A DNA stretch of 22,456 bases from assembly GCA_036897485.1 (NCBI GenBank), contig JAYMTF010001576.1:1-22456 (forward strand), read 5' to 3'. Origin of the DNA: Pelargonium nanum. Lineage: Eukaryota; Streptophyta; Magnoliopsida; Geraniales; Geraniaceae. This document shows, piece after piece, positions 1-8,407 of this stretch (the first letter of the stretch is position 1; the number at the start of each line of letters is the position of its first letter). The position numbers and the translations under genes were made by a program. The notes beneath the pieces were generated by a model that was not told the origin of the DNA, did not search any database, and worked only from the letters and a program-made list of their open reading frames with translations.

Positions 1-129
1 TCACTTTCCCCCCCACACCCCATGTGCAGCCCATGTGCACTTCATAAGTGATAAGGGTAATATGAGAAAAATAATAATATAATAACCTAAAAATAGAAAC
101 AGGACACTCATTTTGGGACGGAGGGAGTA
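1..129. mobile_element. End of a Stowaway-like MITE, cut by the window edge
   Basis: The terminal repeat at 102-127 (ggacactcattttgggacg then gagggag) followed by TA is the classic end of plant Stowaway (Tc1/mariner-type) MITEs. The other end is outside the window. The inner part is AT-rich with a C-run near position 10. Confidence 0.65.
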
Positions 130-165
130 TATTGTTTGACACAGTCGCATAATAGTTTTCTATCG

Positions 166-531
166 TAATACTATAGGTAGAAGACATAATTTAGTCCCTA
201 AATTTTGTGTTGTGATCCAATTTGATCATTTAACTTTTTTAAACTAAAAATAGTCTCTGAATTTTTGCGTTTCGACCCATTCTGATTCATCAACTTTTAT
301 TTGACCCATAATAATACTTAAGCTTTTAAATATTTATCCAATTTGGTCCCTGAATTTTTTATAAAAGCTCCAAGGGCAAAGATTATTTTGGGTCAAATAT
401 AAGTTTAGGGACCAAATTGAGCTTAAAAACAAAAGTTTAGAGACTATTTTGGGTTTAACAAAATTTAAAGACTAAATTGAATCAAAACATAAAAATTAAG
501 AGACTAAAGTGGGTCTTTTACATAATATTAT
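166..531. mobile_element. Long-hairpin MITE, possibly Mutator-type
   Basis: Two arms of about 150 nt (about 176-330 and 365-522) are imperfect inverted copies of each other. Each arm contains repeated blocks such as tagtctctgaattt and atttgaccca. The flanks taatactat (166-174) and taatattat (523-531) match at 8 of 9 positions and may be a target-site duplication. There is no coding capacity; small reading frames across it are chance. Confidence 0.55.
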
Positions 532-816
532 CCGACTTGTTCCCTGCAAATCATTTTGATCTAGAGAACAAGTACAATTGTAAATTGAAGTCTTACAAGA
601 TGTCACGCAAAAACAGAGTTGATCCACTTTTGGCAACAGTAAAAATACAATTAATCACTGTACTCTGGAAACCACATTATTTTCATCTTGGATTGTCTTT
701 ATCCAAGAAAATTTCAATACTAATGGTAAATCAAACAAGAATGATGAGGTAAAATGAAAAATTACATTCGGGCAGGTATGAGTTCCACAAATGTTTTACA
801 ACTGATGTCGGAAAGA
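532..816. other. 3' flank and probable 3' UTR of the IDH gene
   Basis: AT-rich sequence downstream of the IDH stop codon (TGA at 819-817, minus strand). Part must be the 3' UTR, but I cannot place the poly(A) site. I see no gene here. Confidence 0.5.
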
Positions 817-3800
817 TCACAATTTGTCCAACGCAGCTATCACTGCATCTGTTACCTCTTGGGTACTGCTGGTTCCTCCGAGGTCCTTTGTCCGGTACTT
901 ACCTTCTGATATTACCCTTTTCACGGCAGTTTCTAATCTGTCAGCAAATGACGGAAACTGGAGATGTCTTAGCATCATAGCAGATGAGAGGAACAGAGCC
1001 ACTGGATTTGCTTTCTTTTGCTCAGTCAGTTTCTCGTTACCCACATTTCCTGCTGAAGCACCTTGCTCAAAAACAGCATGATCCGCCCCAACATTGCCTG
1101 CAACAAAAACATCAACCATGGTAAATTATAAACATTTACAATATAGGCTTTAAATTTCCATTGCAGAAGCATATTTGGTTTGCACCAAATGCAGCAAACT
1201 TAAAATTATAATCTTGATTGCTGAATTTGTACTACCCTACTAGGTAGGCCATTTGATGCTACGGCAAACTAATCGTACTAGTTGGGTGCAATCTAATGGA
1301 ACAAGTAATGGTGCAAACAACAATAGAATAAAAAAAAGTTAAATATCACATGATAGGATAGCATCTTATATACCAATTATTTACAGGATTGTAACCTATT
1401 ATCAAAGAGGGTAACCATTTCGTGAGATAACACAACTGTCTTGTACCAAATAACTCCCTCCGTCCCAATATGAGTGTCCACTTTCCTGTTTGATTAGTTA
1501 GTTAATTATGTGTGAATTACATACAATAAGATAAGCTAGTTAGAACTTCTTGAACTTGATACGATAATAGTGCTTGAGGGTATAAGGAAGAATGTCAAAC
1601 TCTAACTAAGTTTAACTTCTTTTTTAATTTACAAAAATAGGACACTTATTTACAAGTAATAATGCATTAAAAAGCAAAAATATAATAAAATAAAAATAAA
1701 AAGGGGGGGTGGCCACCCAACAAGTGCACATAAGGGAAGATGCAACAGGAAACTTTGAACCAAAATTTGGACTATCTAGCAAAGAGTGCAAATGAGATAG
1801 CACAACGACAATTCATCCAACAAATGGCTGAAATGAGAAGGGGAAGAAAAGAAAGACGAAGCATCCAACAAAAGCAACTAGCTGAATAAATACATAAATA
1901 AATAAATAATAAACGTCAAAGCACCTCCTTTAACTGATTAGTGGGACATTTTATAGTCAAATATCTTCATTTTGGTCATTTCAAGCACAGTAGAAAAGGT
2001 CGTGCAGGAATGTTCTCCAAATATTGACAATCCTAGATTTCCCACAATTGCTGACTCCGAAGTCACAACTAAGCTTACAAGCCTAGATCTTCTAGTAGTA
2101 GTATAGCCTACCAAGTAAACTTGAGAAAACATTAGACCCTAATGATTCATCAATTCTCCCAACGCAGTGCAAATATAATACCAATTCACAGTAACTTCCT
2201 TAGTTCCTTTTTCTGATAAGAATATCCATCATAAGGATGTAATAAAAAAACCTCTATCCAAGCAAGGATTTCCACTATTGGACAGAATAGTATCCCTTCA
2301 AATACTCATCCAAAACAGGGAGCCTGAGTCATTGACTAACCCAGATATTCAGAAACTGCTGCACTCCAGTCCTCTGTGATGTTAACTAATATGAAGAAAA
2401 CAGCCTTGAAAGGTCACTTGCTACTCTAGACATCATGGCAAAGTTTGACACAACAACCTCTCTTGAAACTTTTCTGTGAAATCCTCTTACCTCACAAGTG
2501 AATCACCTTTCCCACTATCCGGCATAACCATCTTCCTATAATAGCCAAATGAAATAAAACTAACTTGTTTATGTGTACACTCCCTGACTGTAGAGATCAC
2601 ACTGTCTTCCAATACACTAAGTGGTATAAACTCTTCTCCAAGAACTTCTGTTGCCAAATTGATCTTGGAGCTTCTCTGACCACCTTCACAGATATAGGTG
2701 CAGAAGAAAGATGACAGAAAGTATACTAGGATTGATAGAATTTTTATCTCAAGTAACCCTACCTCCTTCAAACATATACCACATGTTTTCACCCTACAAA
2801 CCACATTTCATTCTCTGAATAGAAAGACTCCAATCCCTAAAGTGTAACAACTCATTTCAGACATACCCAATATCAGTCAGACTAGAAATAGCTTCAAAAC
2901 AAATAAGTATACATCCCCACGGCATTCCCATAAAAGAAACATCTCAAATGCTCACGAGCCACCAAATTCTTTTTTTCCCCTTAATCTATTGGAGAGGCCT
3001 TTCACCGATAATATATGACAAATTCAACGAGTCAGACCTCTTCCTCTACTGCTTTGGCACTAACCATTCAATAATATGCCTCATACATGTCAAATTAGGA
3101 ATTATCATTAAACAAAGAACACTATCTACAAGGGAAACCAACTACCCAAAAACACACCATTAAATGCAAGGCATAATCTTGACAGCCAATTGAAGCCTAC
3201 GCCATGTACACATATTTCCATTTGACCAGTACATAGATTAAATCGAAACTTAGAAGGTTATAAATATGCTAATTTACATTGGTCATGTTAGCTAGGGTTA
3301 CCAAGTAGTCTAGGATTATCAATTGTAGTTTGTTCATTAACTATTTGATCGATAACATTCACTGAAATTTGTTTTATCTTGGAGGGGCAGAAGAATAAAC
3401 TTCAAATGTGAAAGTAATTTATATTATGAACTTCAAAATACAAACATGGCAGCAGATTACCTCCTGGCATGACTCCTGTACCACCGGCAATACCTGCAGC
3501 TGTGTTTGCAACAAGATTACCATAGAGATTGGGAGTTACCTGCAAAATGATAAACAACTTGCATTAGATATGAACCAATAGAATTCGAACTCACAACCTC
3601 TGCTGGAGAAGTATGACTCTTGAACCATGTCCCCTTTGGCACTTTTTTTTTAAGATAAAAGAACAAACAATCAATAAAGAAAACTCTGATGCTAGTAATA
3701 TCCACATCCAGATCTAGGGAGACATAAGATCTTATATCCATCTCTATCCTCCCCATTTGGTACATCAAACTAACTTTTCTAAAAGGATAACTACTTATAT

Positions 3801-6267
3801 GTGTGCAAAAATGGAGACAAAATTCTCAAAACAAAACAAAAATAAAAAGAGAGAGAGAAGCAGTAGCAGGCTAGCAGCAATCTCTTATATCAAAATCCGA
3901 ATATATCCCCATAGGAAAGAAGGAGTTCTCTGATTCTTCATTTCACTCAATTCTTAAGACGCGAAGAATTATTCCTTAACAGAACTGGGTGTAAATGTTT
4001 CAAATACAAATTCAAATTATACAACTAGAGTACTAGAATGTTGAATCACATTTCGAGAATTTTGCAGTATAGAAACTAAGTGCAGCCCACATGCTTAATC
4101 CTGTTAATCATTGAAGAGAAAGCAACTAAAAAGGTTCAATACTCCTATAGTAAGGTCACGGATGGTTTCCCGCCCCTCCAAGAAGATTGCAACAACAAGC
4201 ATGTGCAGCAAACAATTGTAGATATTATACATAGTACTTTCAATATGATATCTGACATTAAGCTTAAATTGTACAGGAAAACTGAATGTAAACTATAGAA
4301 AGTGCAGTTATAGATTTACATACCATGACATCAAATTGCTCAGGCTTTGATACAAGTTGCATGCAACAGTTGTCCACAATAACTTCATTGTACTTTATCC
4401 CAGGATATTTTGTAGCAACTTCTCGACAAGATTCTAAAAACAGACCATCTGCAAGTTTCATAATGTTTGCTTTGTGCACAGCAGTCACCTTCTTTCTGTT
4501 GTTCAGGTAAGCATACTCAAATGCATATTGAGCAATACGCTCTGAACAGAACTTTGTTATCACCTAGCAACAGCATAGTATGAGCCAGAGACAGTGATAT
4601 TAAATCATGCAATATAGAAAGGACAAGGTCATGAAAAGGTAGTTCAGAATTCTAGGATAGAGGACATTAAAATTTAAATTGCACCAACAAGAAAAAAGTA
4701 TGTCTGTAAAACTTTGTAAGAAATGGTATTATTCCACCAGATGCATGCAAAAATCTAAAGCCAAATCAATATAGACAGCTGAAACCAAAACTTGCAGGAC
4801 ACAATATTCTGCAACTAACTATCAAGGAATTTGTACAATATTCACAATCACAGTTGTAAGTTCAACAGGCCCTTCGGTACAGAGTATTTATTATAGGTTC
4901 AACAGGGTGTACTTAATATATACATAACAAATGTAGTGGAAGTATGGGATTTATAAACACACACAACCTTAACTTTGCCTACAATTCGACCAAGCATTTT
5001 TGTTATGAACTCACAACAAGCTAGGGCAATCCAAAAGTAAGGTTTTATGTCTTCATCTAGAAAAGCGTTCACCAAATACAACAGGTTCCGCAAAGAGAAT
5101 AGCATTTTAGGTTGACCTTAACCTATCAAGATATCATAATGGAAAAAAAATGACATGCAATTGATTCAAAAATCCTATTGGTGAGCAGGTTTGAACTTAC
5201 AAGTTCCAAATATCTTGGATATGGCAGTGACAACAGTGATTACAAAAAGATTACTGATTCATCTTGAAGTATATTAGTGAGATCAATAAATCTTTATTCT
5301 TTCCTTAACAATGGATCCATGTCCCTCACAAATACCATTAAAAAACATGGCATTGTAAAACACCACATGACGTAACATTAAACACTCAAAACAACTATGA
5401 TTTTCTCAATTTCTTTTCACCTTCTGACATTCAAACCCATTGCAAATTAAACCATTGATCGTTATTAGTTCCTGATCCCAATTCTTCCCCAGGAAATTGA
5501 ATAGGTCCAACTAGTCTATCATTTATGCATAATTACAAAAGTTTGGAGAACCAAAATTCAGTATTCAAACTGCATAATCATCTGAACTTGAAATTGTGAC
5601 ACACTCACATATTACACTTAACAGAGGCTTAATTGAAAACTATGTTGTTAAGCAAAGCAAACAAAGGATTAATATAGTCACAAATCATATAATTCAACCC
5701 ACAGAAGCTACAAAATTCAGCAGAGCCAAAACCAGAGCAAACAAGCAGTACCTTAAGACTTTCCACAACGCCTGGAACGACCTCGTGCTCAAGCCCTGCA
5801 TACTCTCCCTCCGTGTTCTCCCTGATCACCACAATATCCACATTCTGGTGCCTGGTCGGAAGTCCCGGAAGATTGAAGCAATTCACCAGCGAAGCGAAGA
5901 GATCGAGCTCCTTCCTGAGCTGCACGTTCAGCGAGCTCACACCTCCGCCGACCGGCGTCTTCAAGCCGCCCTTCAAGCACACCTTGTTCTTCCGAATCGA
6001 CTCGAGCACCTCCTGAGGCACCGACTTCATGTCGCCGTGCACGTCGTAGCGCTCAAAGTACACCGGCGCGTGCATCGCCTCCATGACCTGCTCGACGGCA
6101 CCAGTCACCAGTGGGCCGATCCCGTCGCCGGGAATCAGAGTCACAGGTCGCGGAGCACCATCACCGGGGCGGGGCATGTAGGTGACAGATCGGCTCGGGT
6201 TGAATCTGGAGCATGACTGTGAGTTGGCGAGCAGGTGCCTGAATATTGATGCGGATCGTCTCGCCAT
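817..6267 (-). CDS. IDH1: NAD-dependent isocitrate dehydrogenase, regulatory subunit, mitochondrial (4 exons, complete)
   Basis: Non-catalytic subunit of the mitochondrial TCA-cycle enzyme that converts isocitrate and NAD+ to 2-oxoglutarate, CO2 and NADH. Exons on the minus strand: 6267-5752, 4563-4324, 3539-3461 and 1097-817, all with GT-AG introns, total 1116 nt and 371 aa, close to the roughly 367 aa I recall for Arabidopsis IDH1. Residues 1 to about 27 are Arg/Ser-rich without acidic residues, as in a mitochondrial presequence. The mature part begins near [10 protein letters not shown], followed by [10 protein letters not shown] (43-52), [13 protein letters not shown] (102-114), ENTEGEYAG (150-158), KANIMK (203-208), VDNCCMQLV (235-243) and [13 protein letters not shown] (256-268). 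Two aspartates that bind metal in catalytic subunits (YGDIxSD) are Asn260 and Asn264 here, and the Arg of the catalytic ANVRPC motif is Val128. This marks it as regulatory rather than catalytic. The start codon lies in good context (atcaATGGCG). Exon 1 is clearly GC-richer than the rest. The family call is near certain; which paralogue (IDH1, 2 or 3) is less sure. Confidence 0.95.
1098..3460 (-). other. IDH intron 3 (2363 nt)
   Basis: The donor after ccaggag (gtaatc from 3460) and the acceptor gttgcag at 1098 split a Gly codon. The intron holds a MITE-like remnant (about 1451-1740) and an AAAT repeat run near 1887-1911. The rest is AT-rich with only short chance reading frames. I see no gene in it. 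Confidence 0.85.
1451..1740. mobile_element. Degenerate Stowaway-like MITE inside IDH intron 3
   Basis: ctccctccgtccc followed by aatatgagtgtcca starts at 1454 and is close to the inverted copy of the terminal repeat at 102-127. A partial opposite end (aggacacttattt) lies near 1642-1654. A stretch with gtgcacataaggg (about 1724-1736) resembles in inverse the start of the first element. The right boundary is unclear. Confidence 0.45.
3540..4323 (-). other. IDH intron 2 (784 nt)
   Basis: A phase 0 intron with donor gtatgt (from 4323) and acceptor tttgcag. It contains a tRNA-like SINE candidate at about 3575-3650 and a short GA run at 3849-3858. Nothing else is recognised. Confidence 0.85.
3575..3650 (-). 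repeat. tRNA-like (SINE-like) fragment
   Basis: On the minus strand, atggttcaagagtc (A-box-like) is followed by ggttgtgagttcgaattc (B-box-like, about 3581-3598). This is the arrangement seen in the heads of plant tRNA-derived SINEs. There is no acceptor stem or complete cloverleaf, so it is not a tRNA gene. It lies wholly inside IDH intron 2. Confidence 0.3.
4564..5751 (-). other. IDH intron 1 (1188 nt)
   Basis: A phase 0 intron after codon 172 with donor gtactg and acceptor gctag. It is AT-rich. Reading frames inside it (for example around 4899-5105) match no family I recognise and look like chance. Confidence 0.85.
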
Positions 6268-6382
6268 TGATCCGTTATAGTGCCGGTCTCCGGGATTGGC
6301 TGATAGGGTTTTGCGGTGGTGGAGAATTTCTGGGAAATATGGCTCTGATCGTTAAGCTATCTGAAAGGCCATGAAAAGAAGA

Positions 6383-6425
6383 TGAAAAGTAGTAGAAGAC
6401 AACTGCGACTTGAAAAGTAGTAGAA
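6383..6425. repeat. Tandem repeat of tgaaaagtagtagaa upstream of IDH
   Basis: The 15-mer occurs exactly at 6383-6397 and 6411-6425. It is followed in both places by a similar aactgcga/aattgcga stretch, so the unit is about 28 nt. It lies 115-160 nt upstream of the IDH start codon, so it is in the leader or core promoter. Confidence 0.6.
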
Positions 6426-7329
6426 AATTGCGAAAAGAGGTCCGAGAGAGATTATTCCTTTTTTGTTATTACTAAATTAATTCATTTTTATTTATTAATG
6501 GAATGTAAGAGCTGTAAAAAAGAGAAGTGATCGACTGTGGTCAGGTGTAGAAGATCTCCAATGGGTATAATACTGGAATCAAGCGCGATTTGGCTGTATC
6601 GTACGTGTCATGTGATGGTTGGATATAAATGACGGCGGTTATTGGGAGGTTGGGCTAGCCCATCATATATGATTTATGTTGGCCCATAACTCTGATCCAA
6701 ATAAATTAGAATCGAAGCTTTTTGTAATAGGCCGTAGTGCCGTACCCATTACAATGTTTAGAATGGATTTGTTTGTTCGCAGTTGGGAAGGCCGTCAACG
6801 TATTGAAGCTTATTAAGACCACATGTGTTTTCGGGACGTTTGTTTTGAACAAGATAATGAGTTCTCTATCAAAAATAAAAAAGGTAGAAAAAGTTTTGCA
6901 AAAGATATAGTTGAGAGTGAAATGCTCTTGAATGAGGATTAATGTCTCTTACTCAGAGATGGATATTTATTCTTCCAAAATGTATTCGTCACATGTTGAT
7001 GTATGGTTGGTTGTTGATAAGGTGATATAGAGTCGATATATGCTCATTTTTCATTTTTGAAGGTTTTGTTTCAAACCACCCTCAATACAATGTGTTGGTA
7101 TATTAGGTGTGTGATATGTGAGTTGTAATGCGAGTGTGTGAGTTTACTTAATAAAAAACTTTAAAAATAAAAAATAAGGTGAAGTCCGCTTCGGAACCCA
7201 CTCGTGGTTTGGACTCTACCTTTTGGGTGTGTCCAAGAGTTCTCATGTGCCCTTCATGCACCGCAAAGAAGATCAAAGTCTCTAGTAGTTTCGGGGTTGT
7301 TTCCCTAGTGTTTTTATTTCAAAGTAAAC

Positions 7330-7420
7330 ATACTATCTTTCGTAAATGAATTAATATAATTTGTGGATATCGAACCTGAGTGCTATTCCCACAACCTTAG
7401 CAATCGTTGGTATAACTCAT
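7330..7420 (-). repeat. Possible tRNA-derived SINE remnant
   Basis: On the minus strand, caggttcgatatcc (B-box-like, 7364-7377) is preceded by ttgctaaggttgtggg. This resembles the tRNA-like head of plant SINEs. No tail or flanking duplication was identified, so it is a weak call. Confidence 0.2.
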
Positions 7421-7571
7421 TACTATGTTGGGTACTTTATTTGGTTATAAAGGTATATCCCATATAATATAAGTGCGTCAATTACTAAAACACCCTGGGC
7501 AAACCGAACTAGTGATTTTCTGGTAGAGGAACGAAAACACAATAGATACATGGCGCCGTAGCATAGAAAGC

Positions 7572-7585
7572 AAACGTCGGCGTTT
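7572..7585. promoter_or_regulatory. Near-palindrome AAACGTCGGCGTTT near the GRIP transcription start
   Basis: The arms AAACG/CGTTT match those of the element upstream of PSAT. It lies at the start of a locally GC-rich stretch (7550-7720) that probably holds the GRIP promoter core and first leader exon. No clear TATA box is visible here. Confidence 0.3.
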
Positions 7586-7794
7586 TCTCATTCTGTCCTT
7601 TTGCCGTTGTCCGGGTAGTGTGAGATCCGCCTGAGCCTGAGACCTGAGACCTCCGATCTCAGATTCTCAGCTTCTCTCACCCCAACCCCGAAACCAAGAC
7701 CTCGCCGAAGAAGTGAAACAGAAACTCCTTCAAGGTTCTTTCATTCTCATCTTCAACAACCTCGCAATTCATTTTCAACTCTCTTTCCTGGAAG

Positions 7795-8359
7795 GTCAGC
7801 AATTGCCAAACCTCTAATTGAATTTCACATTTCCGAATATTGCATCGAAACTACTTGATTCTTGAGTTGCGATCTGAAGGATTTTTGGATTGATATGTAT
7901 GAGTAGATCTCTGCAATTCTGGTGGAACTTTGAATTCCTGTTTCAGTATATTAGGTTTTGTTTAGATATGATTTGTTTGCTCAGATTATACTCAATTCGT
8001 TAGGAAATGAGTTTGAATTTAGATGAATAGTAAGGTTTATCCTGATTGCTTTCTATTGGTTGTTTTGATAATGCGTCGCTGCTAACTTGTATGTTCTCAA
8101 TCTGTTTGTTGTGAATTGTGAACTCCCTATGGAACTTTATTGAAATGCCGACACACATATATAGTCTTTGTTTCTATGATTTTATTTGCATCCAACTTGT
8201 GATAACTTAAATTTGAGATTTTATTTATGAGCTTTAGCCAATTTAGTGCACAACTTCGGCTGCATCCGCTTACTTAATGAGCTGTATCACTGAGTCACTG
8301 TCTTGTTTGATTGTCCGTCAATCTTCAATTTTAATTTTGTCCTTGTTAACTTTTATTAG
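7795..8359 (+). other. Probable intron in the 5' leader of GRIP
   Basis: A good donor (gaag then gtcagc, from 7795) follows a CT-rich leader-like stretch (about 7660-7794). A typical acceptor (ttttattag at 8351-8359) precedes the exon holding the start codon. The sequence between is T-rich and has stop codons in all plus-strand frames, as plant introns do. The upstream donor could differ; transcript data would fix it. Confidence 0.5.
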
Positions 8360-8373
8360 GTTGAAACAGTTTT

Positions 8374-8391
8374 ATGCTGGTTGTAAGGTGA
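8374..8391 (+). other. Short upstream ORF in the GRIP leader
   Basis: ATG CTG GTT GTA AGG TGA (MLVVR) ends 16 nt before the GRIP start codon at 8408. It lies in the exon next to the start, downstream of the predicted leader-intron acceptor, so it would be in the mature mRNA. A uORF this short could mildly reduce translation or be bypassed. Confidence 0.45.
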
Positions 8392-8407
8392 TTCAAAAGG
8401 GTTGACA

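Larger units (their letters stand above)
6268..7571. promoter_or_regulatory. Divergent intergenic region between IDH and GRIP
   Basis: It holds the IDH leader and promoter at the left end and the GRIP promoter at the right end. Visible items are a 15-mer repeated with a 28-nt period (6383-6425) and a possible tRNA-like B-box remnant at 7367-7378. No convincing TATA box or reading frame was seen. The middle is anonymous AT-rich DNA. Confidence 0.6.

Noticed and set aside
477..752. 91-codon frame near the window start
   Set aside because: It starts inside the hairpin MITE arm with a non-ATG codon and has no family resemblance.
4899..5105. Minus-strand frame in IDH intron 1
   Set aside because: It has no recognisable domain and lies inside a well-supported intron.
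5596..6216. Long reading frame antisense to IDH exon 1 (206 codons)
   Set aside because: It lies over the GC-rich first exon of a clear IDH gene. Its product is His/Arg/Leu-rich and low-complexity, matching no family, so it is a shadow.
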